The notes beneath the pieces were generated by a model. The model had not been told where the DNA came from. It made no database searches and worked only from the letters and a program-made list of their open reading frames with translations. The translations under genes and the position numbers were made by a program. A stretch of DNA of 64,000 nt, taken from contig JAVDPC010000009.1 of NCBI GenBank assembly GCA_031296915.1, positions 147,891 to 211,890 of the forward strand, written 5' to 3'. This DNA is from Cerasicoccus frondis. GTDB lineage: Bacteria > Verrucomicrobiota > Verrucomicrobiia > Opitutales > Cerasicoccaceae. This document shows positions 51,540 to 59,123 of this stretch, one piece after another. The first letter of the stretch is position 1; each line of letters starts with the position of its first letter.

Positions 51540-52423
51540 TGATGACGACGGCGCAGATAAGCAATGCCGACACATACTGCGCCAGCTAAAAGCGCATAAG
51601 TCGAAGGCTCTGGAACGATGCCTGACACATCCTCAAATGTATTACCGATGCGGAATTCGTCGTAGACTACATTAGCGGTATTATTCTGTGGATTCTGATC
51701 AGTTACCGACCAGGAATCGAAGTCGAAATCTGAGTCATGTGATACGGAAATCGTGGGCGCGCCTAATGACGCACCCGTATAGCTGCTCGACTCAAAAATC
51801 CAAACATTGAACGTATCCGGCGTGCCCAGTGGATTCAATATCGCCTGTGCGATCATAAAATAACTGGTCGCCGTACTCATCTCAAAAGAAGTCCCGGTCG
51901 CAATGTCATTGGCCGAGCCGTAGCGAATATTTGCGGTCAACGAGGAGCTAAAATTCTCAGCGTGAATTCCCATGAATTGTCCGGCGCCAGTCGTTACCGT
52001 CGCAAAGGGGTTCAACCTGAATTCGCGTAAACCATTGCGTTGGACGGTCCAACTGGCCCAACCTTCGGTAATGTCGTCTGAACTGAAAGTAACGTCGTAG
52101 GAGCGCCCCATTGCCTGCGAGGATGATCCATCGCCAAATGTCACCATGCCATCTTCGCTCACGATGCTGCTGGGCGCGATGCCTCCGCTAACAGTCGCGT
52201 ATTGAGAGCCTGCGGTCCAGTCCCCCAGCCACCCGGTTCCGTGGCCATTTCCAGTGATCGAAGCGCCATCCGTATAACCACCGACACCCACGCCAAAGCC
52301 GTCATAAACAAGGAGTTCTGCATTGGACACGTGCGCGGTGCAGAGGGTTAGCAAAGGCGCAATCAGGAAGGGGCTCGCTATCTTATTCAGGGACAAGCGG
52401 TCAACAAGCGATTTGTGGATCAT
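51536..52423 (-). CDS. PEP-CTERM sorting domain protein
   Basis: Secreted protein of 295 residues. The signal peptide at the start (SPFLIAPLLTLCTAHVSNAE) leads into a concanavalin-like region rich in Gly, Ser and Thr (LLVYDGFGVGVGGYTDGASI, WLGDWTAGSQYATVSGG, ASWTVQRNG, VVYDEFRIGNTF). The tail is VPEPSTYALLAG, a hydrophobic helix and LRRRHH. The start at 52423 was picked for the signal; the open frame reaches 52507. Its body resembles the LamG-like family also seen in other PEP-CTERM proteins of this window. Confidence 0.85.
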   Translation of the reverse strand: MIHKSLVDRLSLNKIASPFLIAPLLTLCTAHVSNAELLVYDGFGVGVGGYTDGASITGNGHGTGWLGDWTAGSQYATVSGGIAPSSIVSEDGMVTFGDGSSSQAMGRSYDVTFSSDDITEGWASWTVQRNGLREFRLNPFATVTTGAGQFMGIHAENFSSSLTANIRYGSANDIATGTSFEMSTATSYFMIAQAILNPLGTPDTFNVWIFESSSYTGASLGAPTISVSHDSDFDFDSWSVTDQNPQNNTANVVYDEFRIGNTFEDVSGIVPEPSTYALLAGAVCVGIAYLRRRHH

Positions 52424-52583
52424 AACGGGTAGTATTCGGGGTTGTAGTTCAAAGGGGGGTAATTCGCGACTGACTAGAACGTTATAGCTTGTCGTGAAAA
52501 TCGTCAAGTAATTAAATAATTTGCCGTTTATTCAAACTCCCGCAAGGAACGACAACGACAGTCAACCACAGCTCAAAAACGGA

Positions 52584-53195
52584 CTACCCGCTTTGGGCGC
52601 CAGAGCGCTCAATCGGTTCGTCGGAGGCCTTTTCAGGCGTCGCGGGCTGTTGCTCAGGAAATCCCGGCAAACCGTCCAGGCTAACGAGATTCTTTTCATT
52701 GCGGTAGCGAACCATGCCGTCCGGGCCCTCTTTCTCACTGGCTTTGCGCAGCGTATCGCGGTCGGCCTGATAATCATACAGCGGCACGCCCCACCCGCAG
52801 GAATCACTGATCCGCTTCACATCAACGACAATGATGGACCGCGCACCGGCAATGTCTTCAAACTGCGGCAACAGCTCTGCGTAGCCCTCGCTGCCGAGCT
52901 CATGGACCACGCCCTTGCCATGGAAGCGCATGATCTTGGGCGAGCCTTCAAACGCGCAAAACATCACCACAATGCGACCGTTTTCCTTGAGATGAGCAAT
53001 GGTTTCCACGCCGCTGCCCGTCAGGTCGAGGTAGGCGACGGTCGTTGGACCGAGAATGCGAAAGCTGTCCATCCCCTTTGGCGAACAGTTGACCAAGCCA
53101 TCCCCCGAGAGCGGCGCCGTAGCCACAAAGAACATTTTCTGCTGCTCCACCCATTGGCGGATTTTGTCGTCGATGGCGTCGTAGACTTTGCCCAT
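52584..53195 (-). CDS. Pyridoxamine 5'-phosphate oxidase-family protein
   Basis: Split-barrel flavin-binding protein of 203 residues. QQKMFFVATAPLSGDGLVNC, SPKGMDSFRILGPTTVAYLD, TGSGVETIAHLKENGRIVVM and AFEGSPKIMRFHGKG match the PPOX-class group. The fold binds FMN or F420; the substrate is unknown for this subgroup. The C-terminus (residues about 170-203) is Pro/Ser/Glu-rich and probably flexible. Confidence 0.85.
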   Translation of the reverse strand: MGKVYDAIDDKIRQWVEQQKMFFVATAPLSGDGLVNCSPKGMDSFRILGPTTVAYLDLTGSGVETIAHLKENGRIVVMFCAFEGSPKIMRFHGKGVVHELGSEGYAELLPQFEDIAGARSIIVVDVKRISDSCGWGVPLYDYQADRDTLRKASEKEGPDGMVRYRNEKNLVSLDGLPGFPEQQPATPEKASDEPIERSGAQSG

Positions 53196-53376
53196 TTTTC
53201 AAAGAGTGTAGAAGTGCTGAAGTGTGGACGTGTAGAAGTTGTCCAAGGAGATAACTAAAGGCTAGATGCTCAAACCTCCGCAGACAACCCAAGAACAACA
53301 ACCTTTACAAATCGCCCAAACTTGCGAACCCTCAGCCTCAACACTTCCGCACTTACAAACCTCCACACCTTTTTTG
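53196..53376 (+). other. Intergenic region upstream of thrC
   Basis: About 180 bp. It starts with short purine-rich repeats on the plus strand (GTGTAGAAGT twice, GTGCTGAAGTGTGG) and later has pyrimidine/A-rich sequence of opposite character (CACTTCCGCACTT). The two sides are loosely complementary. It must hold the thrC promoter. Confidence 0.4.
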
Positions 53377-54744
53377 ATGAAATTCCTCAGCACGCGCGGA
53401 CAAAGCGACGAGACGACTTTTACTGAAGCCGTGGCGACCGGACTGGCGCCCGATGGCGGCCTTTACCTGCCCAAGACGCTGCCCGACATCTCGACCAAGC
53501 TCAAAGGCTGGGCTGGCCTCAGCTACCCGGATCTCTGCTTCGAGTTCCTCAAGCTCTTCGCCACCGACATGCTCGAGGACAAGCTGCACGACATCGTGAA
53601 GGCCTCTTACAAGACCTTTTCGCGCAAGGAAATCGCCCCACTCGTCAAGCTCGACGATCACCTGCAGGTGCTGGAGCTTTTCCACGGCCCCACCCTCGCC
53701 TTCAAGGACTTCGCCCTCCAGTTGCTCGGCAACCTTTACGAAGAGCAAATCCAGCGCACCGGCGACCCGATCAACGTGCTCGGAGCGACCTCCGGCGACA
53801 CCGGCTCGGCCGCCATCCATGGCCTACTCGGCAAAAAGGGCGTCCGCATTTTCATCCTGTATCCGCAAGGCCGCGTCTCCATGCTGCAAGAGCGGCAGAT
53901 GACGACCACTGCCGCGCGCAACGTTTACCCGATAGCCATCGAAGGCACTTTCGACGACGCGCAGGCCATGGTCAAAGACGCCTTTGGCGACGCCGATCTC
54001 AAGGCTAAATACAACCTGTCGGCGATCAACTCGATCAACCTCGCGCGCATCCTCGCGCAGTGCGTTTACTACGTGTGGTCCTGGCTGCAACTGAGCGAGG
54101 CTGACCGCGAACGTGGCGTACAATATGTCGTGCCCACGGGCAATTTTGGCAACGTGCTCGCTGGCTGGCTCGTCAGCAAGATGGGCCTGCCCGTGGAAGG
54201 TTTCCGCGTGGCCACGAACCAGAACGACATCCTCTGCAAGCTGTTCAACACCGGCCTTTATGAAGTCAACGATGTCGCGCCTAGCTGCGCGCCGTCGATG
54301 GACATCCAGGTCGCCTCCAACTTCGAGCGCTTCCTTTACTACAGCGTCGGTCAAGACCCGGCCAAAGTTCGCGAAGTCATGCAGGAATTTAAGTCCAAAG
54401 GCAAATACCAGTTCGAAAACTTTGACCGTGATGTCTTCTCCGCTTCCCGTATGGACGACGCCGAAATCACGCAGGTCATCGAGCATATTTTTGCGAAATA
54501 CAAATACGTTTCCGACCCACACACCGCCTGCGCATTCAAGGATCTCGACGAATCCAAGACCAACATCGTACTCTCCACCGCGCACCCGGCGAAGTTCCCG
54601 GAAGTCATTGAGCAGGCCCTCGGTCGCACCCCCACCGCGCCATCCCTGGAGGCCATCAAAAACGAACCCATCGTGAACTATTTGCTTCCCGCCGAAGGCG
54701 CAGCCGTCGCCGAGTTCCTCAAAGAACACGCCAAAGGCAATTGA
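53377..54744 (+). CDS. thrC: Threonine synthase
   Basis: PLP-dependent enzyme of 455 residues that turns O-phosphohomoserine into threonine. It begins MKFLSTRGQSDETTFTEAVA, has the PLP lysine in HGPTLAFKDFALQ, the phosphate-cup region LGATSGDTGSAAIHGLLGKK, and VPTGNFGNVLAGWLVSKMGL. It belongs to the longer (fungal/E. coli) type. The ATG at 53377 matches the family start; the frame is open further upstream into the repeat region and is not needed. Confidence 0.96.
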   Translation: MKFLSTRGQSDETTFTEAVATGLAPDGGLYLPKTLPDISTKLKGWAGLSYPDLCFEFLKLFATDMLEDKLHDIVKASYKTFSRKEIAPLVKLDDHLQVLELFHGPTLAFKDFALQLLGNLYEEQIQRTGDPINVLGATSGDTGSAAIHGLLGKKGVRIFILYPQGRVSMLQERQMTTTAARNVYPIAIEGTFDDAQAMVKDAFGDADLKAKYNLSAINSINLARILAQCVYYVWSWLQLSEADRERGVQYVVPTGNFGNVLAGWLVSKMGLPVEGFRVATNQNDILCKLFNTGLYEVNDVAPSCAPSMDIQVASNFERFLYYSVGQDPAKVREVMQEFKSKGKYQFENFDRDVFSASRMDDAEITQVIEHIFAKYKYVSDPHTACAFKDLDESKTNIVLSTAHPAKFPEVIEQALGRTPTAPSLEAIKNEPIVNYLLPAEGAAVAEFLKEHAKGN

Positions 54745-54796
54745 TGATTTTTCATTTATCAATTTTCAATTGTCAGTTGTCATTGGAGGTTGATGA

Positions 54797-55492
54797 ATGA
54801 GCGATGATCCGCAGGCCGAGTATGCGAAGAAGTTTGCACTGCGCGGCATGCAGACCACAGACGTGATTGCGTTTCGGTGTGCGGCGGAGATTCTCTCGCC
54901 ATGGATTAAAGACAAGCGCGCACTGGATGTCGGTTGCGGCGCGGGTCGGTCCACGGAATTCCTCGGGCGCTTGGGAGCGATTGACTACGGCGTCGATCAC
55001 AACCCCGCCATGATCGAGCAGGCCCGCGCGTTGGCGCGCCATGAGCCGAAGTATGACGTGATTGCCGACGGCGGACGACTACCCGCCAACGATGGCTACT
55101 TCGACTTGATTTTCTCCAGCTGGATGCTCCTCGAAATGAGCAACCCGCGCGATATCATCCAACTGCTCAAGGAGTGTCGCCGCGTGCTCAAAGACGACGG
55201 GCGCGCGGTGTTCATTGTCAACACGGCGGAGTTCTACGCGGGCGACTGGGTGTCGATCGATATCGACTTCCCCGAGAACCGCGCCCCTCTGCAAGACGGG
55301 CAAATCGTGAAGGCGCGTTTGCTGCCCGAAGACTACGTAGTGACCGATTACTACTGGGACGAAAAAAGCTACCGTTACTTTTTCACGCAAAGTAACTTTG
55401 CGGTGCAAAAGTATTCACAAACCTCTCGGCCTCGACCGCGACAGCATCGCCTGGAAAGACGAGCGCCACACCCCACCGTTTGCAGTGTATGA
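54797..55492 (+). CDS. Class I SAM-dependent methyltransferase with probable frameshift near the 3' end
   Basis: The core is a methyltransferase: ALDVGCGAGRSTEFLGRLGA, GVDHNPAMIEQARALA, LIFSSWMLLEMSNPRDII and GRAVFIVNTAEFY. The frame as it stands ends in a basic, unrelated tail (RPRPRQHRLERRAPHPTV). Shifting by +1 at about 55407-55412 gives a natural end, SIHKPLGLDRDSIAWKDERH and then TPPFAVYELLAK, to a stop at 55506-55508. The shift is explained by one extra A in a copy of the intragenic palindrome (GCAAAAGT instead of GCAAAGT). It is either a true mutation or a sequencing error. Function is generic methyltransferase. Confidence 0.75.
   Translation: MSDDPQAEYAKKFALRGMQTTDVIAFRCAAEILSPWIKDKRALDVGCGAGRSTEFLGRLGAIDYGVDHNPAMIEQARALARHEPKYDVIADGGRLPANDGYFDLIFSSWMLLEMSNPRDIIQLLKECRRVLKDDGRAVFIVNTAEFYAGDWVSIDIDFPENRAPLQDGQIVKARLLPEDYVVTDYYWDEKSYRYFFTQSNFAVQKYSQTSRPRPRQHRLERRAPHPTVCSV
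55377..55393. repeat. Degenerate intragenic palindrome (ACTTTTT-CAC-GCAAAGT)
   Basis: Upstream half of a tandem pair with an 18-bp period in the methyltransferase gene; two mismatches in the left arm. It reads Y-F-F-T-Q-S. Confidence 0.5.
55395..55412. repeat. Intragenic palindrome copy 11 with one extra A (ACTTTGC-GGT-GCAAAAGT)
   Basis: Second half of the tandem pair. Without the extra A it would read N-F-A-V-Q-S and restore the methyltransferase frame. Confidence 0.75.
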
Positions 55493-55515
55493 GCTACTGG
55501 CGAAGTAGTGAAAAA

Positions 55516-55540
55516 GGTGACGCGGATCGAGACGATCCGC
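55516..55540. repeat. Palindrome GCGGATCG-AGA-CGATCCGC
   Basis: 8-bp perfect arms with a 3-nt centre and a GGTGAC lead, just past the shifted methyltransferase stop. It is a relative of the element at 8836-8863. Confidence 0.6.
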
Positions 55541-55623
55541 ACGACCTCAGAATATTTGAATAAATGCCACTCCAACGTTGCGGCTTGTCTGGAGACTGGC
55601 CCTCCCCTCATTCAGTTCGATTA

Positions 55624-55688
55624 GCCATTTGCGCAATGCGCAAATCCGGGTGCACAGCATCCGACGGTCCAGCCGGAGGCTGGTTAGG
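55624..55688 (-). repeat. Three-hairpin intergenic repeat, copy A
   Basis: Read on the minus strand, it has three consecutive hairpins: CCAGCC-TCC-GGCTGG, then CGGATGC-TGT-GCACCCG, then ATTTGCGCATTGCGCAAAT. A second copy, inverted relative to this one, is at 58169-58235. The first hairpin differs between copies by a compensating base-pair swap, supporting a structural role. It overlaps the 3' end of the small membrane ORF. Confidence 0.7.
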
Positions 55689-55863
55689 CTGAACCGTGTC
55701 TAAACGCCATCCAACCCGCGCCGCCGCCGAATAAAATCATGCTGACTGCCACTCGGGCCCAAAACAAATGATCCACATGGTTGGTCGGATAAATCAATGC
55801 ATACACATAGTTCGCCAACACTCCTGCGACGAAGCCAAATACCAGTCCGCCAACCAGCGTCAA
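55684..55863 (-). CDS. Small membrane ORF downstream of the Xer recombinase gene (59 aa)
   Basis: A frame of 59 residues with two hydrophobic segments (VGGLVFGFVAGVLANYVYAL and VAVSMILFGGGAGWMAF) separated by a short polar loop. The only good start is a TTG at 55863 with GAAGG 5 nt before it. It lies 33 bp after the recombinase stop in the same direction. The coding pattern (hydrophobic blocks, Gly-rich, natural ends) is convincing, but the TTG start leaves doubt. No family is recognised. Confidence 0.5.
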   Translation of the reverse strand: MTLVGGLVFGFVAGVLANYVYALIYPTNHVDHLFWARVAVSMILFGGGAGWMAFRHGSA

Positions 55864-55896
55864 AATAGCCTTCGATAATTATTCATCTCCGGGTGC

Positions 55897-56826
55897 TCAC
55901 GCCCTGGGGTGGGCGCGTTTGTGGGCTTCCTGCAGGCGGGCGACGCCGACGTGGGTGTAGATTTGCGTTGTCGAAAGACTCGCGTGGCCGAGGAGCTCTT
56001 GCACGATGCGCAAGTCCGCGCCGTGGTTGAGCAAATGCGTGGCGTAGCTGTGACGCAATTTATGCGGCGAAAGATCCATGGGAAGGTCCGCCAGCGAGAG
56101 GTATTTTTTCAGCGTGAGCTGCACCTTGCGCACGCTGATGCGCTTGCCGTTTTCGCTGGTGAGAATCGCCGCGTCGCGGTCGGTGCGCGTGGCAAACTCG
56201 CGCTTGAATTTCTCCAGAACCGCGAGCGCGACTTTGCCAATGGGGCACAGACGCTCTTTCTGACCTTTCCCGACGACGCGCGCAATGCCCTGCGAATCAA
56301 TCATGCCGTAGTTCAGCGACACTAGCTCGCTGACGCGCAGGCCGGCGCCGTAAAGCAGCTCCATCATGAGGCGGTCGCGCCAAGCAACGAAGGGCTCGAT
56401 GGTCTCATTGTCGAGCAAACGCATGGGGCCATCCAGCAATGTTTTCATCTGCTTTTCGGTCAGGAATTTGGGCAGCGACTTCGGCAACTTCGGCAGGCTC
56501 AAACCTGCCAGTGGATTAGCCGTGGCGCCACGTTGACGCCGCCATTGAAAAAAGGTCCGCAACCCGGAAAAATGATTATGCACTGTCCGGCGCGACAGAT
56601 CACGCTGCGACTCGATCAGGTAAGCCCGCGCTTGCACGGTGTTGACCGCATCCCAATCGCCGGACCAACCGCTGCCCCGAAGAAAATCCGCAAACCGCTG
56701 GAGCGCGGCGCCGTAGTTGCGCACGGTGTAATCCGACACGCGCCGCTCGCTTTTCAAGTGCCGCAAGAAATTGCTGACGACCAACAGCTCAGGTCGTTCA
56801 TTATTGGCGTTAGCGGCGGCTCCCAT
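55897..56826 (-). CDS. Tyrosine recombinase XerC/XerD
   Basis: Site-specific recombinase of 309 residues. The N-terminal SAM-like core-binding domain (FLRHLKSERRVSDYTVRNY) is followed by the catalytic domain with Arg in GAGLRVSELVSLN, Lys in VGKGQKERLCP, His-x2-Arg in SPHKLRHSYATHLL, and His plus the nucleophile Tyr in LLGHASLSTTQIYTHV. The size and sequence fit chromosome-dimer resolvases (XerC/D) rather than phage integrases. The start at 56826 (MGAAANANNERPELL) gives the normal length; the open frame reaches 56877. Confidence 0.92.
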   Translation of the reverse strand: MGAAANANNERPELLVVSNFLRHLKSERRVSDYTVRNYGAALQRFADFLRGSGWSGDWDAVNTVQARAYLIESQRDLSRRTVHNHFSGLRTFFQWRRQRGATANPLAGLSLPKLPKSLPKFLTEKQMKTLLDGPMRLLDNETIEPFVAWRDRLMMELLYGAGLRVSELVSLNYGMIDSQGIARVVGKGQKERLCPIGKVALAVLEKFKREFATRTDRDAAILTSENGKRISVRKVQLTLKKYLSLADLPMDLSPHKLRHSYATHLLNHGADLRIVQELLGHASLSTTQIYTHVGVARLQEAHKRAHPRA

Positions 56827-56919
56827 TTGGCTAGATTGAAGAAATTCCCCGGCGTTACAAGCTGCATTCAAATGCATCTGAAACTTGAATTATGATGAAC
56901 AAACATTAGGCTAAGGACT

Positions 56920-58170
56920 ATGAAAAAACAAGTGCTCGACGCAGTGGATGAGGTCAGTAAAGGCGTAACCGAAGTCGGCAAGGGAATGGGTAAGGCGGTC
57001 ACCAGCTCGGCCCATGCAGTCACCACCACCGTCGGCGCGATTGGGCGCACAGTGAAAAGCCTGGGCGCCACGGTGCTCGGCGTGGTCGAGGCGCCGATAG
57101 CCCCGTTCATCGAGCGCGCAAAGCCAGGCTCCGCGCCCGGCATTGAGCATTACCTGAATAAAGAAGACGCGCACGAAATCCCCGTCACGATCACCTGCCT
57201 GGATTACGGACCAGAGCTCTACCAAATGACGCAAATCGACGATTTGAAGGCCTTTCTGGCGAAGCCACGCCCGGAAGGCGCGCACGTGCGCTGGCTCAAC
57301 GTCGACGGCCTCAACCCCGTAACCGTGAATGAATTGCGTGAGCATTTTAACTTCCACACGCTGGCGGCGGAAGACGTCATCCAGCCGCTGCAACGGCCCA
57401 AATGCGAATCCCACGACAATTATTTGTTTGTCGTAGCGCGCATGATCCAGATTTCCGAAGGCAAACTGCGCAATGAACAGATCAGCTTTTTCAGCTATGG
57501 CGACACGCTGGTGACCGTTCAGGAAATGCCCGGCGACGTCTTTGACCCCGTCCGTAAGCGCATCGAAGACAAGGGCGCGCGCTTCATGCAGTTTAAGTCA
57601 GACTACCTGCTCTATGCACTGCTCGACTCCGTGGTCGACCACCTATTCCCGCTGATTGAAGGCTATGGCTCCGCCCTCGAAGACATGGAGGAAGGCATCG
57701 CGTTCAACCCCAAACCCAGCGATCAACAACGCCTCTTCGCCTACAAGCGTGAGCTCTCCCAACTGCGTCGCACGCTCTGGCCGATGCGCGAAGTGATCGA
57801 CGCCATTTACCGCGAAGAAAACGGCGCCATCAGCGAGCCGGTCAAGGCCTTTACCCGCGACGTTTACGACCACACCATGCAGGCAATCGACGTAGTCGAA
57901 ACCTACCGCGAAACCGCGTCTGGCCTCAATGACCTCTACCAAAGCTCCGTCGGCAACAAGATGAACGAAATCATGAAGGTCCTCACCATCATGGCCTCGT
58001 TCTTTATTCCGACTACTTTTGTGGCCGGCGTTTACGGGATGAATTTTGAATACATCCCCGAGCTCGGCTGGCAATACTCCTACTTTGTCTTCTGGGGCAT
58101 CTGTCTAAGCATGACCACCGGACTCGCCATCTACTTCTGGCGCAAAGGCTGGATCGGCGGCGACCGCTAA
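56920..58170 (+). CDS. corA: CorA-family magnesium/cobalt transporter
   Basis: Protein of 416 residues. The N-terminal region (about 1-60) is rich in Ala, Val, Thr and Gly and is not typical of CorA. The cytoplasmic domain contains WLNVDGLNPVTVNELREHFN, FHTLAAEDVIQPLQRPKCE and long helices. The two C-terminal TM helices hold the pore signature VYGMNFEYIPEL (GMN). It forms a pentameric channel in the inner membrane. It is divergent from the Xer gene, with about 90 bp between starts. The stop overlaps the start of repeat copy B. Confidence 0.93.
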   Translation: MKKQVLDAVDEVSKGVTEVGKGMGKAVTSSAHAVTTTVGAIGRTVKSLGATVLGVVEAPIAPFIERAKPGSAPGIEHYLNKEDAHEIPVTITCLDYGPELYQMTQIDDLKAFLAKPRPEGAHVRWLNVDGLNPVTVNELREHFNFHTLAAEDVIQPLQRPKCESHDNYLFVVARMIQISEGKLRNEQISFFSYGDTLVTVQEMPGDVFDPVRKRIEDKGARFMQFKSDYLLYALLDSVVDHLFPLIEGYGSALEDMEEGIAFNPKPSDQQRLFAYKRELSQLRRTLWPMREVIDAIYREENGAISEPVKAFTRDVYDHTMQAIDVVETYRETASGLNDLYQSSVGNKMNEIMKVLTIMASFFIPTTFVAGVYGMNFEYIPELGWQYSYFVFWGICLSMTTGLAIYFWRKGWIGGDR

Positions 58171-58235
58171 CCAGCCAGCGTCCCGCTGGACCGTCGGATG
58201 CGTTGCATCCGGATTTGCGCATTGCGCAAATGGCC
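58169..58235 (+). repeat. Three-hairpin intergenic repeat, copy B
   Basis: Starts at the corA stop: CCAGCG-TCC-CGCTGG, then CGGATGC-GTT-GCATCCG, then ATTTGCGCATTGCGCAAAT. It corresponds to copy A at 55624-55688 on the other strand. Both follow directly at the 3' ends of genes, in the same orientation relative to transcription. Confidence 0.75.
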
Positions 58236-58250
58236 TTGCGACCTGAATGA

Positions 58251-58389
58251 GGTAGCGCGGAGCGTCCCCGCTCCGCAAGGATGAACATAAATGCCAGGAG
58301 GTTCGGATAATACTCTTTGCGGCAACCAGCTTTCATGAACTGATGCGATCAATGCCACTACTTGCGGAGCGAGGACGCTCCGCGCTACC
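58251..58389. repeat. 29-bp inverted repeat pair (GGTAGCGCGGAGCG type)
   Basis: 58251-58279 (GGTAGCGCGGAGCGTCCCCG and on) and 58361-58389 are reverse complements over 29 bp with one difference. Each half also contains its own GCGGAGCG/CGCTCCGC hairpin. I see no ORF in the 81 bp between them. It resembles a small MITE- or REP-type element. The rest of 58236-58528 contains no gene. Confidence 0.7.
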
Positions 58390-58528
58390 TTTGTCAGCCA
58401 TATGGCTTCATAAGAAGCTGGCTGGCATCCGACAAGGGGTAATTCGAGCACCCTTTCCTGCCAAAAATCTCCCCTTCCGCCCTCAGGTTGCGCTTGCGGA
58501 AGCGGCGGATTTGGTGTTCCCTTAGGTA

Positions 58529-58975
58529 ATGCTAAACGACGTGGTCGAAGTCGAAATCAAGGGCGTCATGCCCACTTCCAATGGATGCGCGGTCTTCCTC
58601 GGCAGCGAGGAAAAGACGTTCGTGATCTATGTCGATCAAGGCATCGGCAACGCCATCTCCATGACCATCAACCACGTCAAAAAAGAGCGCCCACTGACGC
58701 ACGATTTAATCGACAGCATATTCCAGGGTTTCAACGTGAGCGTGGACCGCGTCGTGATTAACGACGTCGACGAAGGAACTTTCTTCGCACGCCTGATCCT
58801 CTCCATGGAAAACGAGCTCGGCAAAAAGATCGTCGAAGTCGACGCCCGCCCGAGCGACTCCATCGTCCTCGCCCTCCAAGCCGAAAAACCGATCTACGCC
58901 GCCAAAAATGTCATCGATTCCGTAGAGGATATGACGGAGATCCTGGACCGCATCCTGAAGCAACAGAGTGAATAA
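58529..58975 (+). CDS. Bifunctional nuclease domain protein (DUF151/BFN)
   Basis: Protein of 148 residues with the BFN fold: VEVEIKGVMPTSNGCAVFLG, KTFVIYVDQGIGNAISMTIN, RPLTHDLIDSIFQGF, VSVDRVVINDVDEGTFFARL and VEVDARPSDSIVLALQAEKP. Family members have DNase and RNase activity in vitro and unclear cellular roles. The acidic and Ser residues of VDARPSDSI are the most conserved part. It heads a chain of overlapping genes with a small membrane ORF and dus. Confidence 0.9.
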   Translation: MLNDVVEVEIKGVMPTSNGCAVFLGSEEKTFVIYVDQGIGNAISMTINHVKKERPLTHDLIDSIFQGFNVSVDRVVINDVDEGTFFARLILSMENELGKKIVEVDARPSDSIVLALQAEKPIYAAKNVIDSVEDMTEILDRILKQQSE

Positions 58976-59123
58976 GCTGAAAAGACAACGCTCGCAGACT
59001 GCAAAATTCAGCCTGCACCAATGGCTTTTAGACCATATCGATGTTGCATTTGGAATTGCTAGCTTTGTGTTGTTCTTGGCAGTCCTCACCTATGTGCTCA
59101 TGGGTTACATACGGATGAGATAA
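58968..59123 (+). CDS. Small membrane protein (51 aa, GTG start)
   Basis: The GTG at 58968 lies inside the end of the nuclease gene, and the stop TAA overlaps the dus ATG (TAATG). The frame fills exactly the gap between the two genes. The product has a basic N-terminus (MNKLKRQRSQTAKF), an amphipathic stretch and one TM segment (VAFGIASFVLFLAVLTYVLM). It has a positive-inside arrangement. The double overlap makes coupled translation likely. No family is recognised. Confidence 0.55.
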   Translation: MNKLKRQRSQTAKFSLHQWLLDHIDVAFGIASFVLFLAVLTYVLMGYIRMR

